From assembly GCA_947479815.1 (NCBI GenBank), contig CANKAT010000009.1, forward strand, positions 1 to 63,574: DNA of 63,574 bases, written 5' to 3'. Origin of the DNA: Sphingobacteriaceae bacterium. Its GTDB lineage: Bacteria > Bacteroidota > Bacteroidia > Sphingobacteriales > Sphingobacteriaceae. Within the stretch, counting starts at the first letter, position 1. Each line of letters begins with the position of its first letter. The translations under genes and the position numbers were made by a program. Of the stretch, positions 57,175-63,574 are shown piece after piece. The notes beneath the pieces were generated by a model. The model was not told the origin of the DNA. It saw only the letters and a program-made list of their open reading frames with translations, and made no database searches.

Positions 57175-57394
57175 GTCGATTTTTTTTTATAGACATTTTT
57201 GCAAAAAAATAATTATCGCGTTTGAATCGAAAAAAAGCATTTAATTTTTGATTAACAGGATTGTTTTAAAGAATATTCTTTTGAAATTCAGGAAGATGCT
57301 TTTGTTTCTTTTGGCCTTCAAAAGAAAGAGATTCTTCTTTTTTGTTTTGATTTAGGTTTAATATGGAAATTGGAGTTATATTGATTTTCCCGCT

Positions 57395-57600
57395 CATTGC
57401 CGCGGGGGCTAGTCCTTTTTCTTTAGCAAAAAAGTGACCATGCCGAGGCGGTACGACGAGACCATGAGAACCTTTAAAAAACAATAAAAAACAGCGAATA
57501 AATGCCACCGCTGCGTCTCATGCTATGAAAGGTTCTGCGAAGGCCAGGGTTGTCATTGCCGCACCAGCCAAGGCGGAAGAAACGTAAACGAAGGGACAGT
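57395..57600. repeat. Degenerate REP-like palindromic DNA in the dnaX-rpsF gap
   Basis: GC-richer DNA than its surroundings with fragments such as CATTGCCGCGG, GCCGAGGCGGTACGACGAG, and AGACCATGAGAACCTTT facing CATGCTATGAAAGGTTCT. It looks like decayed copies of the element at 57653-57736. The minus frame 57266-57508 is not a credible gene. Confidence 0.55.
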
Positions 57601-57652
57601 GAGTGGACGATTTGTGGTGGGATTGGAATTAGTTTTTTGTAGCATAATCCTC

Positions 57653-57736
57653 GTTGTCATTGCGAGGAGGCACGACGAAGCAATCCCTTTGTTATACGAA
57701 TAATTATGAGATTGCTTCGCTACGCTCGCAATGACA
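57653..57736. repeat. Dispersed palindromic element of TCATTGCGAGG type
   Basis: The left arm 57653-57685 starts TTGTCATTGCGAGG and ends GAAGCAATC; the right arm 57709-57736 starts GATTGCTTCG and ends CTCGCAATGACA. They form a long imperfect hairpin of about 28 pairs with a 23-base AT-rich loop. This kind of sequence is frequent between genes in Bacteroidota. The remaining gap (57737-57940) shows only AT-rich DNA. Confidence 0.85.
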
Positions 57737-57946
57737 GGAAAAAGCGCCGCAATTACAAGAAAAAACCTCGCAATGAACTTGGATTCAAAGCAATGAAAAT
57801 ATAAAAATTGATTCTAATCAAAAGGGAGCTTATTTTTTATATATAATTAAAAATATGTTTTTTTGCATATAAATGGCTTTTTTATAAAAATTTTATTTTA
57901 ACCGGACAACCGTGGTGTTTTATAATATCTAACTTTCAAAAAAGCA

Positions 57947-57977
57947 TTTGATAAATAGAAAATTATATCTATTTTTG
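57947..57977 (+). promoter_or_regulatory. Complete Bacteroidota promoter for rpsF-rpsR-rplI
   Basis: TTTG at 57947-57950, a 19-base spacer, then TATTTTTG at 57970-57977. The predicted leader to the rpsF ATG at 58046 is about 60 bases. Confidence 0.75.
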
Positions 57978-57980
57978 CGT

Positions 57981-58013
57981 CCCGCTTTGAGCCCTGTTTT
58001 AGAGCTTTAGCGG
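57981..58013 (+). promoter_or_regulatory. Possible S6:S18-binding leader hairpin
   Basis: In the rpsF leader CCGCT (57982-57986) can pair with AGCGG (58009-58013), with AGC/GCT inside. In other bacteria the S6:S18 complex binds a CCG-containing leader hairpin of this operon. The match here is short and based only on pairing. Confidence 0.35.
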
Positions 58014-58045
58014 ATAAATAAATTAAAAAAAAATAAAAAGCAACA

Positions 58046-58414
58046 ATGCAACAGTACGAAACAGTGATCATTCTGACCCCGTTGTTATCTGTAGAAGCTG
58101 CGAAAGAGGTGTTAACCAAATTCAACAAGCTAATGACCGATAACGGAGCCGAAATTGTCCATGAAGACAATTGGGGTTTGAAAAAACTAGCGTATCCGAT
58201 TCAAAAGAAGACAACAGGATACTATCACCTAACTACATTCAAAGCTCCGGGTGAGTTTATTAACAAACTTGAAGTTGAATACAGACGCGATGAACGCATT
58301 ATGCGTTTTTTGACTGTTTCATTGGATAAGCATGCACTTGCATTCAGTGAGAAGAAACGTAGCGGAGCCTTCAATAAAAACAAGGAAACTAAAACTGAGG
58401 AGGTAGCACAATAA
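58046..58414 (+). CDS. rpsF: 30S ribosomal protein S6
   Basis: 122 residues; start [15 protein letters not shown], with [17 protein letters not shown] and [18 protein letters not shown] typical of S6. The C-terminal tail ([23 protein letters not shown]-like, basic then acidic) is lineage-typical. First gene of the S6-S18-L9 operon; its stop codon overlaps the rpsR start (TAATG). Confidence 0.97.
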   Translation: MQQYETVIILTPLLSVEAAKEVLTKFNKLMTDNGAEIVHEDNWGLKKLAYPIQKKTTGYYHLTTFKAPGEFINKLEVEYRRDERIMRFLTVSLDKHALAFSEKKRSGAFNKNKETKTEEVAQ

Positions 58415-58677
58415 TGGCAAAAGATCAAATCCAATACGTAACTGCTCCGAAAGTAGACGAGAGCCGCAAAAAGTATTGCCGTTTCAAAAAGAACGGAATC
58501 AAATACATCGATTACAAAGACGCTAACTTTTTATTAAAGTTCATTAACGATCAGGGTAAAGTTTTACCACGCCGTTTAACAGGAACTTCATTAAAATTTC
58601 AACGTAAAGTGGCTCAGGCTGTAAAGCGTGCCCGTCATATTGGTTTATTACCTTACGTTACTGATTCAATAAAATAA
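58414..58677 (+). CDS. rpsR: 30S ribosomal protein S18
   Basis: 87 residues. [19 protein letters not shown], then [32 protein letters not shown]: the full S18 signature. It pairs with S6 on the 30S platform. Translationally coupled to rpsF by the TAATG overlap. Confidence 0.97.
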   Translation: MAKDQIQYVTAPKVDESRKKYCRFKKNGIKYIDYKDANFLLKFINDQGKVLPRRLTGTSLKFQRKVAQAVKRARHIGLLPYVTDSIK

Positions 58678-58693
58678 GAGGGAGATAAGCGAT

Positions 58694-59137
58694 ATGGAAC
58701 TAATTTTAAAACAAGACATCAAGAATCTCGGCGAGAAAGATGATGTTGTGAATGTAAGACCAGGTTTTGGACGTAATTACCTTATTCCAAAGGGTTATGC
58801 TACTCTGGCTACTGAATCTGCAAAGAAAGTATTAGCTGAAAATTTAAAACAAGCTGCTTTTAAGCAAGATAAGATCAAAAAGGATGCTACTGAAATTGCA
58901 GCAAGATTAGAAGGTGTTAAACTTTCTATCGGTGCCAAAGCTGGTGAAACCGGTAAGATCTTTGGATCAGTAAACACTATTCAGATAGCAGATGGATTGA
59001 AGAAAGAAGGCTTTGACGTTGATCGTCGACGAATTACTTTTGATGTTGAACCTAAATTTGTTGGTGAATACACTGCAAACCTTAATCTTCACAAAGAAGT
59101 GAAAGTTAAAGTTGCTTTTGAAGTAGTAGCAGAATAA
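58694..59137 (+). CDS. rplI: 50S ribosomal protein L9
   Basis: 147 residues. N-terminal MELILKQDIKNLGEKDDVVNVRPGFGRNYLIPKGYA is the L9 rRNA-binding domain; a charged connecting helix (about 41-75) and the C-terminal domain (GKIFGSVNTIQIADGL, DVDRRRI) follow. Starts 16 bases after rpsR and ends the operon, which is closed by a terminator. Confidence 0.97.
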   Translation: MELILKQDIKNLGEKDDVVNVRPGFGRNYLIPKGYATLATESAKKVLAENLKQAAFKQDKIKKDATEIAARLEGVKLSIGAKAGETGKIFGSVNTIQIADGLKKEGFDVDRRRITFDVEPKFVGEYTANLNLHKEVKVKVAFEVVAE

Positions 59138-59191
59138 TTTCCGTTCTCCAGATTTTGTCTGGTGTATAATTAGGAAAAAAATGATACTTTT

Positions 59192-59226
59192 AATGCCTTC
59201 TGATTTGTTCAGAAGGCATTTTTTTT
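59192..59226 (+). terminator. Intrinsic terminator after rplI
   Basis: AATGCCTTCTGA (59192-59203) and TCAGAAGGCATT (59209-59220) form a perfect 12-bp stem with a 5-base loop, followed by a T-run to 59226. Confidence 0.92.
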
Positions 59227-59259
59227 GGACTAAATTATCGGCACATAAATTTTATTAAA

Positions 59260-59937
59260 TTGAGAAAATTTGGAAGGTTGATGGGCAAATTACTAACCTG
59301 GTTTTTGGCCGTCACAATTTTATGGGTTTTGGTCTATAGATTTATCAATCCCCCTATCACTTATTTAATGATTCAGCGTGGCTTTGAACACAAAGTTGAG
59401 GGTAAGGAATGGAAAATTGAAAAGGCATGGCTAAACATAGATGAACTTTCTTCAAATCTAAAAAAGGCTGCTATTGCCGGTGAAGATGTTAACTTTTTGA
59501 AGCATTGGGGTTTTGATTTTAAGGCAATGGAGACCGCTTTTGTGAAAAATCAAAAGGGTAAAAAGGTTAGGGGTGGTAGTACCATCAGTCAGCAAACTGC
59601 AAAGAACGTATTTCTATGGCCTGGCAGATCCTATATCAGAAAAGCTTTCGAAGCTTACTTCACCATTCTTATTGAAATACTTTGGGGCAAAGAACGAATT
59701 CTGGAGGTTTATTTGAATGTGATTGAGATGGGGGATGGGATCTATGGTGCTGAAGCTGCTTCACAACAATACTTTGGAAAAACAGCACAAAGCATGAGCA
59801 AGTCTAGGGCAGCATTATTGATTGCTGTTTTGCCAAATCCATTGCGATGGAATCCATCAAGGCCTACACGCTATATTTATTATAAACAGGGGCTAATTCT
59901 AAGAAACATGAAAAGGCTTGAAAAATTACCTTTTTGA
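59260..59937 (+). CDS. mtgA: Monofunctional biosynthetic peptidoglycan transglycosylase
   Basis: 225 residues from a TTG at 59260; an ATG at 59281 (MGKLLTWFLAVTILW) would give 218 residues and is about equally likely. One N-terminal membrane anchor (about 10-30), then a GT51 domain with the catalytic Glu in AAIAGEDVNFLKHWGFD, and RGGSTISQQTAKNVFL, KERILEVYLNVIEMGDGIYGAEAAS. It polymerises lipid II into glycan strands in the periplasm and has no transpeptidase domain. Confidence 0.94.
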   Translation: MRKFGRLMGKLLTWFLAVTILWVLVYRFINPPITYLMIQRGFEHKVEGKEWKIEKAWLNIDELSSNLKKAAIAGEDVNFLKHWGFDFKAMETAFVKNQKGKKVRGGSTISQQTAKNVFLWPGRSYIRKAFEAYFTILIEILWGKERILEVYLNVIEMGDGIYGAEAASQQYFGKTAQSMSKSRAALLIAVLPNPLRWNPSRPTRYIYYKQGLILRNMKRLEKLPF

Positions 59938-59994
59938 TGAGATCAATTTAACAGGATTGGGATACCAATTCGATTAACTTGTCTTGGTTCTTGA

Positions 59995-60468
59995 TCAAAA
60001 TAAAAATACTCTAGAATGCCAGCTATCCTTTAGGGGTATCTCCCAGGCAGTTTGCATTTCATGTCGATTAGTAATCAGGTTGTTAAATACAAGGGTGTCT
60101 TCACTAATCTGACCACTTTTTATCAATTCCTCAAACTGTTCCCTGCTACAGCTTAACACTTCATTATTCTGTCTGTATGCAATTCTGAACCTGTCGAATA
60201 AATTAAGATTGAATTTCTGCTCAATTTCTTTCATTAAATTAACAGATTTATCAATGCTACAACCTGTAGCACCTGCTACCTCTTCGTCAACTGAAAGTAT
60301 GATGAATTGATGGTGAAGTACTTCACCAAGTGCAGCCAGCGCATGACCATGTGCAAGCCATCCTGCCGTAAAATTATGGAGCATTTGAAGAATAGCCAGC
60401 TCTTCATCCTGAATTAAGATCCGGTTGGCCTGGTAAATCCAAACTCTTGAATTTTCAGAAATATTCAT
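59995..60468 (-). CDS. Conserved hypothetical protein
   Basis: 157 residues from the ATG at 60468 (MNISENSRVWIYQANR); an in-frame TTG two codons earlier is less likely. Blocks such as VWIYQANRIL, FIILSVDEEVAGATGCSIDKSVNLMKEIEQ and LFDRFRIAY are conserved among Bacteroidota proteins that databases often label 'ABC transporter ATPase'. There is no Walker A motif, so that label is not supported. The GCSIDKS segment is the most striking candidate functional site. Function unknown. Confidence 0.75.
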   Translation of the reverse strand: MNISENSRVWIYQANRILIQDEELAILQMLHNFTAGWLAHGHALAALGEVLHHQFIILSVDEEVAGATGCSIDKSVNLMKEIEQKFNLNLFDRFRIAYRQNNEVLSCSREQFEELIKSGQISEDTLVFNNLITNRHEMQTAWEIPLKDSWHSRVFLF

Positions 60469-60747
60469 AGTCAAAAATACAGAATTTTGATGAGGAATTT
60501 TGTCAGTAATTCTATTTTAATGGAACTCTGCTCATTAGCCAACACTATAAATTTCTTTTAATGGAGCTACGGTAATTTTATACGCGATAAGAAAGAATGA
60601 GTTTTAAAAAGATTCCTGGGCATAACTTAGCTTTGGTTAAAATTAGCGTGTTGAATTGTAATTCTATGGTATTAATCCAACTATTTTTCACTAATTGTTT
60701 TTACATTAGGGCTTTACCATATTTAAACGATAATGTATTGTAAGCAC

Positions 60748-61224
60748 ATGAGATACACAGGAGTATTGCTAATTAGCGGTGTAGTCATTTGTGTTTCGCT
60801 AGGTTTGATAAGTGCCTCAGTACCGCAGGATGATTCCATTCATCAGATTGTAGAAAGAGTCTTGGTTAGGCTTAATAAATTACATTATCCCGAATCTGAA
60901 TTAGTAAAAATCAAAAAATATGAGCTCTTATTGAGTGATGAAGGTTTTTTAAGGTACCGAAAGACTTATTTAACCGGAAAGCAGGAATATTATTCTCTAA
61001 ATATTGCCCGAGTTAGCAGCGTAGATTATTTCGGAGATACTGGTTCCGGACATTTGCAATTAAAAACTATGGAAGATGATGTGATCGTACAAACCTTTAA
61101 CGACCGTACCGGCAATGTTGATTCTATGGCAACCCTATTTCGTTTAGATCTGCATGCCGTTGAACCTGAAGATTTGGTGGCTTTGCAGGATGATATTTTG
61201 GGGATCAAGCGCCTGCTTCATTAA
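60748..61224 (+). CDS. Small exported hypothetical protein
   Basis: 158 residues from the ATG at 60748 (MRYTGVLLISGVVICV); the frame is open from an earlier ATG at 60733, which would add five residues. Residues 1-25 form a signal or anchor segment (GVLLISGVVICVSLGLI). The mature part is a mix of charged and beta-prone stretches, with no recognised domain. A lone gene between two convergent or divergent neighbours. Function unknown. Confidence 0.65.
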   Translation: MRYTGVLLISGVVICVSLGLISASVPQDDSIHQIVERVLVRLNKLHYPESELVKIKKYELLLSDEGFLRYRKTYLTGKQEYYSLNIARVSSVDYFGDTGSGHLQLKTMEDDVIVQTFNDRTGNVDSMATLFRLDLHAVEPEDLVALQDDILGIKRLLH

Positions 61225-61379
61225 AACTGATGGGGTATCAAATTCTGAAAAATGTTTTGAACTGAGTATTTTCAGTTGAATATTTAGCCTTAAATTAAAT
61301 CTGAATGATTACCTGAGTTAGTTGATTAGTGAAACATTAAAAGCCTTTAGGTTATCTTATTTTTGGTATGTTTTTTTAA

Positions 61380-62162
61380 TTACAGTCCGTTTGCTCTTGC
61401 AGTGATCTCAGCAATATCCAGCACCTTCACTTCTTCTTCTTTATTGAAATTTTTAATCCCATCGCTTAACATGGTCATGCAGAAAGGGCAAGAGGATGCC
61501 ACGATATTGGGTTGAAGTGCTAGAGCTTCATCTATTCGCTCAATATTGATGTCTTTTGTGCCTTTTTCAGGCTCTTTGAACATTTGCGCACCTCCTGCTC
61601 CACAACATAGTCCATTTGACTTACAGCGTTTCATTTCAACCAGCTCAGCATCCAGAATTTCGAGCGCTTTACGCGGAGCTTCATATACACCATTGGCACG
61701 TCCCAAATAGCAAGGATCATGGAATGTGATTTTTTTACCCTTGAATGATTCGCCACCTTCAGCTTTCAGTTTGCCTTCATCAATTAATTGCTGGATTAGC
61801 TGAGAGTGATGAATTACCTCGTAATTGCCTCCAAGATTCGGGTATTCATTTTTGATGGTATTAAAACAATGCGGACAGCCAGTTACAATCTTTTTTATTT
61901 CATAGCCATCTAATACCTGGATATTAGTCATGGCCTGCATTTGGAACAGGAATTCGTTTCCAGCACGTTTTGCAGGATCACCAGTGCAACTCTCCTCTGT
62001 TCCAAGGATCGCGAAATTTATTCCAACATGCTGCAGAATTTTACAAATATCTCGGGTAATTTTTTGTGCACGTTCATCAAAACTGCCCGCGCATCCAACC
62101 CAGAATAAGATATCGGGCGTTTCACCTTTTGCAGCCATTTGGGCCATTGTTGGTATGTTCAT
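61380..62162 (-). CDS. CCG-domain (heterodisulfide reductase B-like) Fe-S protein
   Basis: 260 residues with two cysteine-rich CCG domains: first around LFWVGCAGSFDERA, ESCTGDPAKR and GCPHCFN; second around DPCYLGRANGVYE, GLCCGAGGAQMF and SSCPFCMTM. Such domains bind non-cubane 4Fe-4S clusters and move electrons in HdrB, GlpC and LldE-like complexes. Its partner is probably the membrane Fe-S protein encoded upstream on the same strand, across the microsatellite island C. Confidence 0.9.
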   Translation of the reverse strand: MNIPTMAQMAAKGETPDILFWVGCAGSFDERAQKITRDICKILQHVGINFAILGTEESCTGDPAKRAGNEFLFQMQAMTNIQVLDGYEIKKIVTGCPHCFNTIKNEYPNLGGNYEVIHHSQLIQQLIDEGKLKAEGGESFKGKKITFHDPCYLGRANGVYEAPRKALEILDAELVEMKRCKSNGLCCGAGGAQMFKEPEKGTKDINIERIDEALALQPNIVASSCPFCMTMLSDGIKNFNKEEEVKVLDIAEITARANGL

Positions 62163-62520
62163 TTGTGTTGTCTGTTGTCTGTTATCAGTTATCTGTTGTC
62201 TGTTGTCTGTTATCTGTTGTCAGTTATCAGTTATCTGTTGTCAGGTGGTTAGTAGTTAGGTGGTTAGTAGTTAGTTGGTTAGTTAAAATTTCCTCGGCCT
62301 AGTCATTTCATATAATTGCTCTTCTCTGCTTTTACCTTTTACCTTTCATCTGTTGTCAGTTATCAGTTATCTGTTGTCAGTTGGTTAGTAGTTAGTTGGT
62401 TAGTAGTTAGTTAAAATTTCCTCGGCCTAGTCATTTCATATAATTGCTCTTCTCTGCTTTTACCTTTTACCTTTTAGCTTTCCGCTTTCACCTTTTCGCT
62501 TTTATCTATTGTCTGATAAC
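62163..62520. repeat. Microsatellite island C, between two Fe-S genes, with an internal duplication
   Basis: CTGTTGTCAGTTATCAG units (62165-62242), GGTTAGTAGTTA units, then a 65-base core (62282-62346, starting GTTAAAATTTCCTCGGCC) repeated identically at 62410-62474, 128 bases apart, each copy preceded by the same two kinds of units. CTTTTAGCTTTCCGC runs follow. The core also occurs diverged at 53.5 kb. No gene is visible; the plus frames over it are repeat-encoded. Confidence 0.92.
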
Positions 62521-62530
62521 AGACAACTAT

Positions 62531-63574
62531 TTACACATTAGTCCAGTTAGCTCTATCTGCCGGTGAGTACTTCCAAGGGGCTCCATTATTTTCAATATTT
62601 CCAAACATATTATTCAGGCTGCTGGGTGCTTGCGCTTCTTCCATAACTGAATATCTTCTTAGTTCAACTATGATAGCCAGTGGATCAATATTAATTGGGC
62701 AAGCATCTGTACAGGCATTACAGGTTGTACATGCCCAAATCTCTTCTCTACTAATGTAATTTTCAAGTAATGATTTACCATCCTGATGATCCTTGCCATG
62801 TTTGTCTATGTTGTTTCCTACTTCAACCATACGGTCGCGGGTATCCATCATGATTTTGCGGGGTGAGAGGACCTTGCCTGTCATGTTCGCCGGACAAACA
62901 GAAGTACATCTTCCGCATTCTGTACAGGTATACGCATCCATCAAATTTTTCCAGGTCAGGTCCGAGATATCCTTTGCACCGAATCGTCCCCCTTCTGGAA
63001 TAGGTTCTGGAATATAAGACGGATCAAGCATTGCTTTAACCTCATTGCTAACTGAAGCCATATTTGAAAATTCACCCTTAGGCTCCAGATTCGAATAATA
63101 GGTATTGGGGAAAGCCATAATGATATGGAAATGCTTGGAATAGGGCAGATAGTTTAAAAAAGCGAAGATCCCAATAATATGGAACCACCAGCAGAATCGT
63201 TCAATGATGATCAGTGCTGATTCTGAATCGGGGAGGAGTGGTAAAAGAAAACTGCTTACTGGGAATGAACCAGCAAGGATATAATGAGATGATCCTAATT
63301 GCTGCAATTTATTGTCTGCCGCATTCATAAACAGAAATGCAGTCATCAGGAATACTTCAACGATCAGAATAATGTTTGCATCTGATCTTGGCCAATTGGT
63401 CATCTCTGCACCAATAAAGCGTTTTAGTTTGATGATATTTCTTCGAGCATAAAATGCAATAACCCCTATCAGCACCAAAGCAGCCAATACTTCAAACGAA
63501 GCAATTAATACAAGGTATAAGCCACCTAGCGGAGCCGCAAAGATGCGGTGTGTGCCAAATAAACCATCAATAAT
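62531..63574 (-). CDS. Membrane-bound heterodisulfide-reductase-related Fe-S protein (start beyond window)
   Basis: 347 residues are visible; the frame stays open to the window's last base, so the N-terminus is missing and the TTG at 63487 is internal. Four or so membrane helices (within the first 140 visible residues) are followed by two 4Fe-4S motifs, CTECGRCTSVCPAN and CTTCNACTDACPIN. This is a quinone-interacting HdrC/ActB-like or NarI-like layout. With the CCG protein at 61380 it would make a two-subunit membrane electron-transfer module; the donor is unknown. Confidence 0.88.
   Translation of the reverse strand: MIDGLFGTHRIFAAPLGGLYLVLIASFEVLAALVLIGVIAFYARRNIIKLKRFIGAEMTNWPRSDANIILIVEVFLMTAFLFMNAADNKLQQLGSSHYILAGSFPVSSFLLPLLPDSESALIIIERFCWWFHIIGIFAFLNYLPYSKHFHIIMAFPNTYYSNLEPKGEFSNMASVSNEVKAMLDPSYIPEPIPEGGRFGAKDISDLTWKNLMDAYTCTECGRCTSVCPANMTGKVLSPRKIMMDTRDRMVEVGNNIDKHGKDHQDGKSLLENYISREEIWACTTCNACTDACPINIDPLAIIVELRRYSVMEEAQAPSSLNNMFGNIENNGAPWKYSPADRANWTNV

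Noticed and set aside
57266-57508. Minus-strand 80-residue frame in the dnaX-rpsF gap
   Set aside because: Lies over palindromic repeat DNA; composition and lack of motifs argue against a gene.
59995-60468. ABC transporter ATPase label for the hypothetical protein
   Set aside because: No Walker A, signature or Walker B motif is visible.
61930-62302. Plus-strand frames opposite the CCG protein and over island C
   Set aside because: Antisense shadows followed by repeat-encoded residues.

Overview
The window looks like a Bacteroidota chromosome, most likely a Sphingobacteriaceae member (Pedobacter-like). The signs are AT-rich DNA, SusC/SusD with FecI/FecR, the Bacteroidota promoter form TTTG-N19-TAnnTTTG (perfect copies before sucD and rpsF), few Shine-Dalgarno sites, and lineage-typical genes (DUF4293, a DivIC-like protein, eukaryote-type NADP-isocitrate dehydrogenase). 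The genus is inferred, not shown.

Region 1 (1-37,430) is one long co-directional catabolic island. It opens with the tail of an unidentified gene. It holds four exported COG3964-type amidohydrolases, five SelA/DgaE-like PLP enzymes with twin-arginine signals, two exported RidA proteins and two Tat-exported proteins of an unrecognised family. In its middle sits fecI-fecR-susC-susD. After these come a BASS-family transporter, an M81 (MlrC-like) metallopeptidase, a gamma-glutamyltransferase, a secreted sorbosone-dehydrogenase/cytochrome c fusion, a secreted CBM9-like protein, a 3-hydroxyacyl-CoA dehydrogenase-like protein, a class III aminotransferase, a large FAD/Fe-S 2-hydroxyacid dehydrogenase and an SDR. 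My working model: substrate enters through SusCD, is deacylated and deaminated in the periplasm (amidohydrolase, then PLP lyase, then RidA), the resulting oxo acid crosses by the BASS carrier, and the cytosolic dehydrogenases and aminotransferase finish the job. There are no glycoside hydrolases, so this is not an ordinary polysaccharide locus. The substrate is unknown; D-configured or iso-linked N-acyl amino acids or peptides fit the known activities of the families.

Region 2 (37,430-63,574) is ordinary core genome: DUF4293, truA, an ABC exporter, a dicarboxylate/glutamate symporter, sucD, an RlpA-like protein, msrB, a methyltransferase, fabG, a VWA-like membrane protein, divIC-like, eno, carA, panB, an RluA-type pseudouridine synthase, icd, dnaX, rpsF-rpsR-rplI, mtgA, two small hypotheticals and two CCG/Fe-S electron-transfer proteins, the last running off the window end.

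The core part carries striking non-coding DNA: three islands of degenerate tandem microsatellites (45.8, 53.3 and 62.2 kb) that share modules, and several dispersed palindromic repeats (37.4, 43.2 and 57.4-57.8 kb). No tRNA, rRNA, CRISPR array, IS element or prophage was seen.
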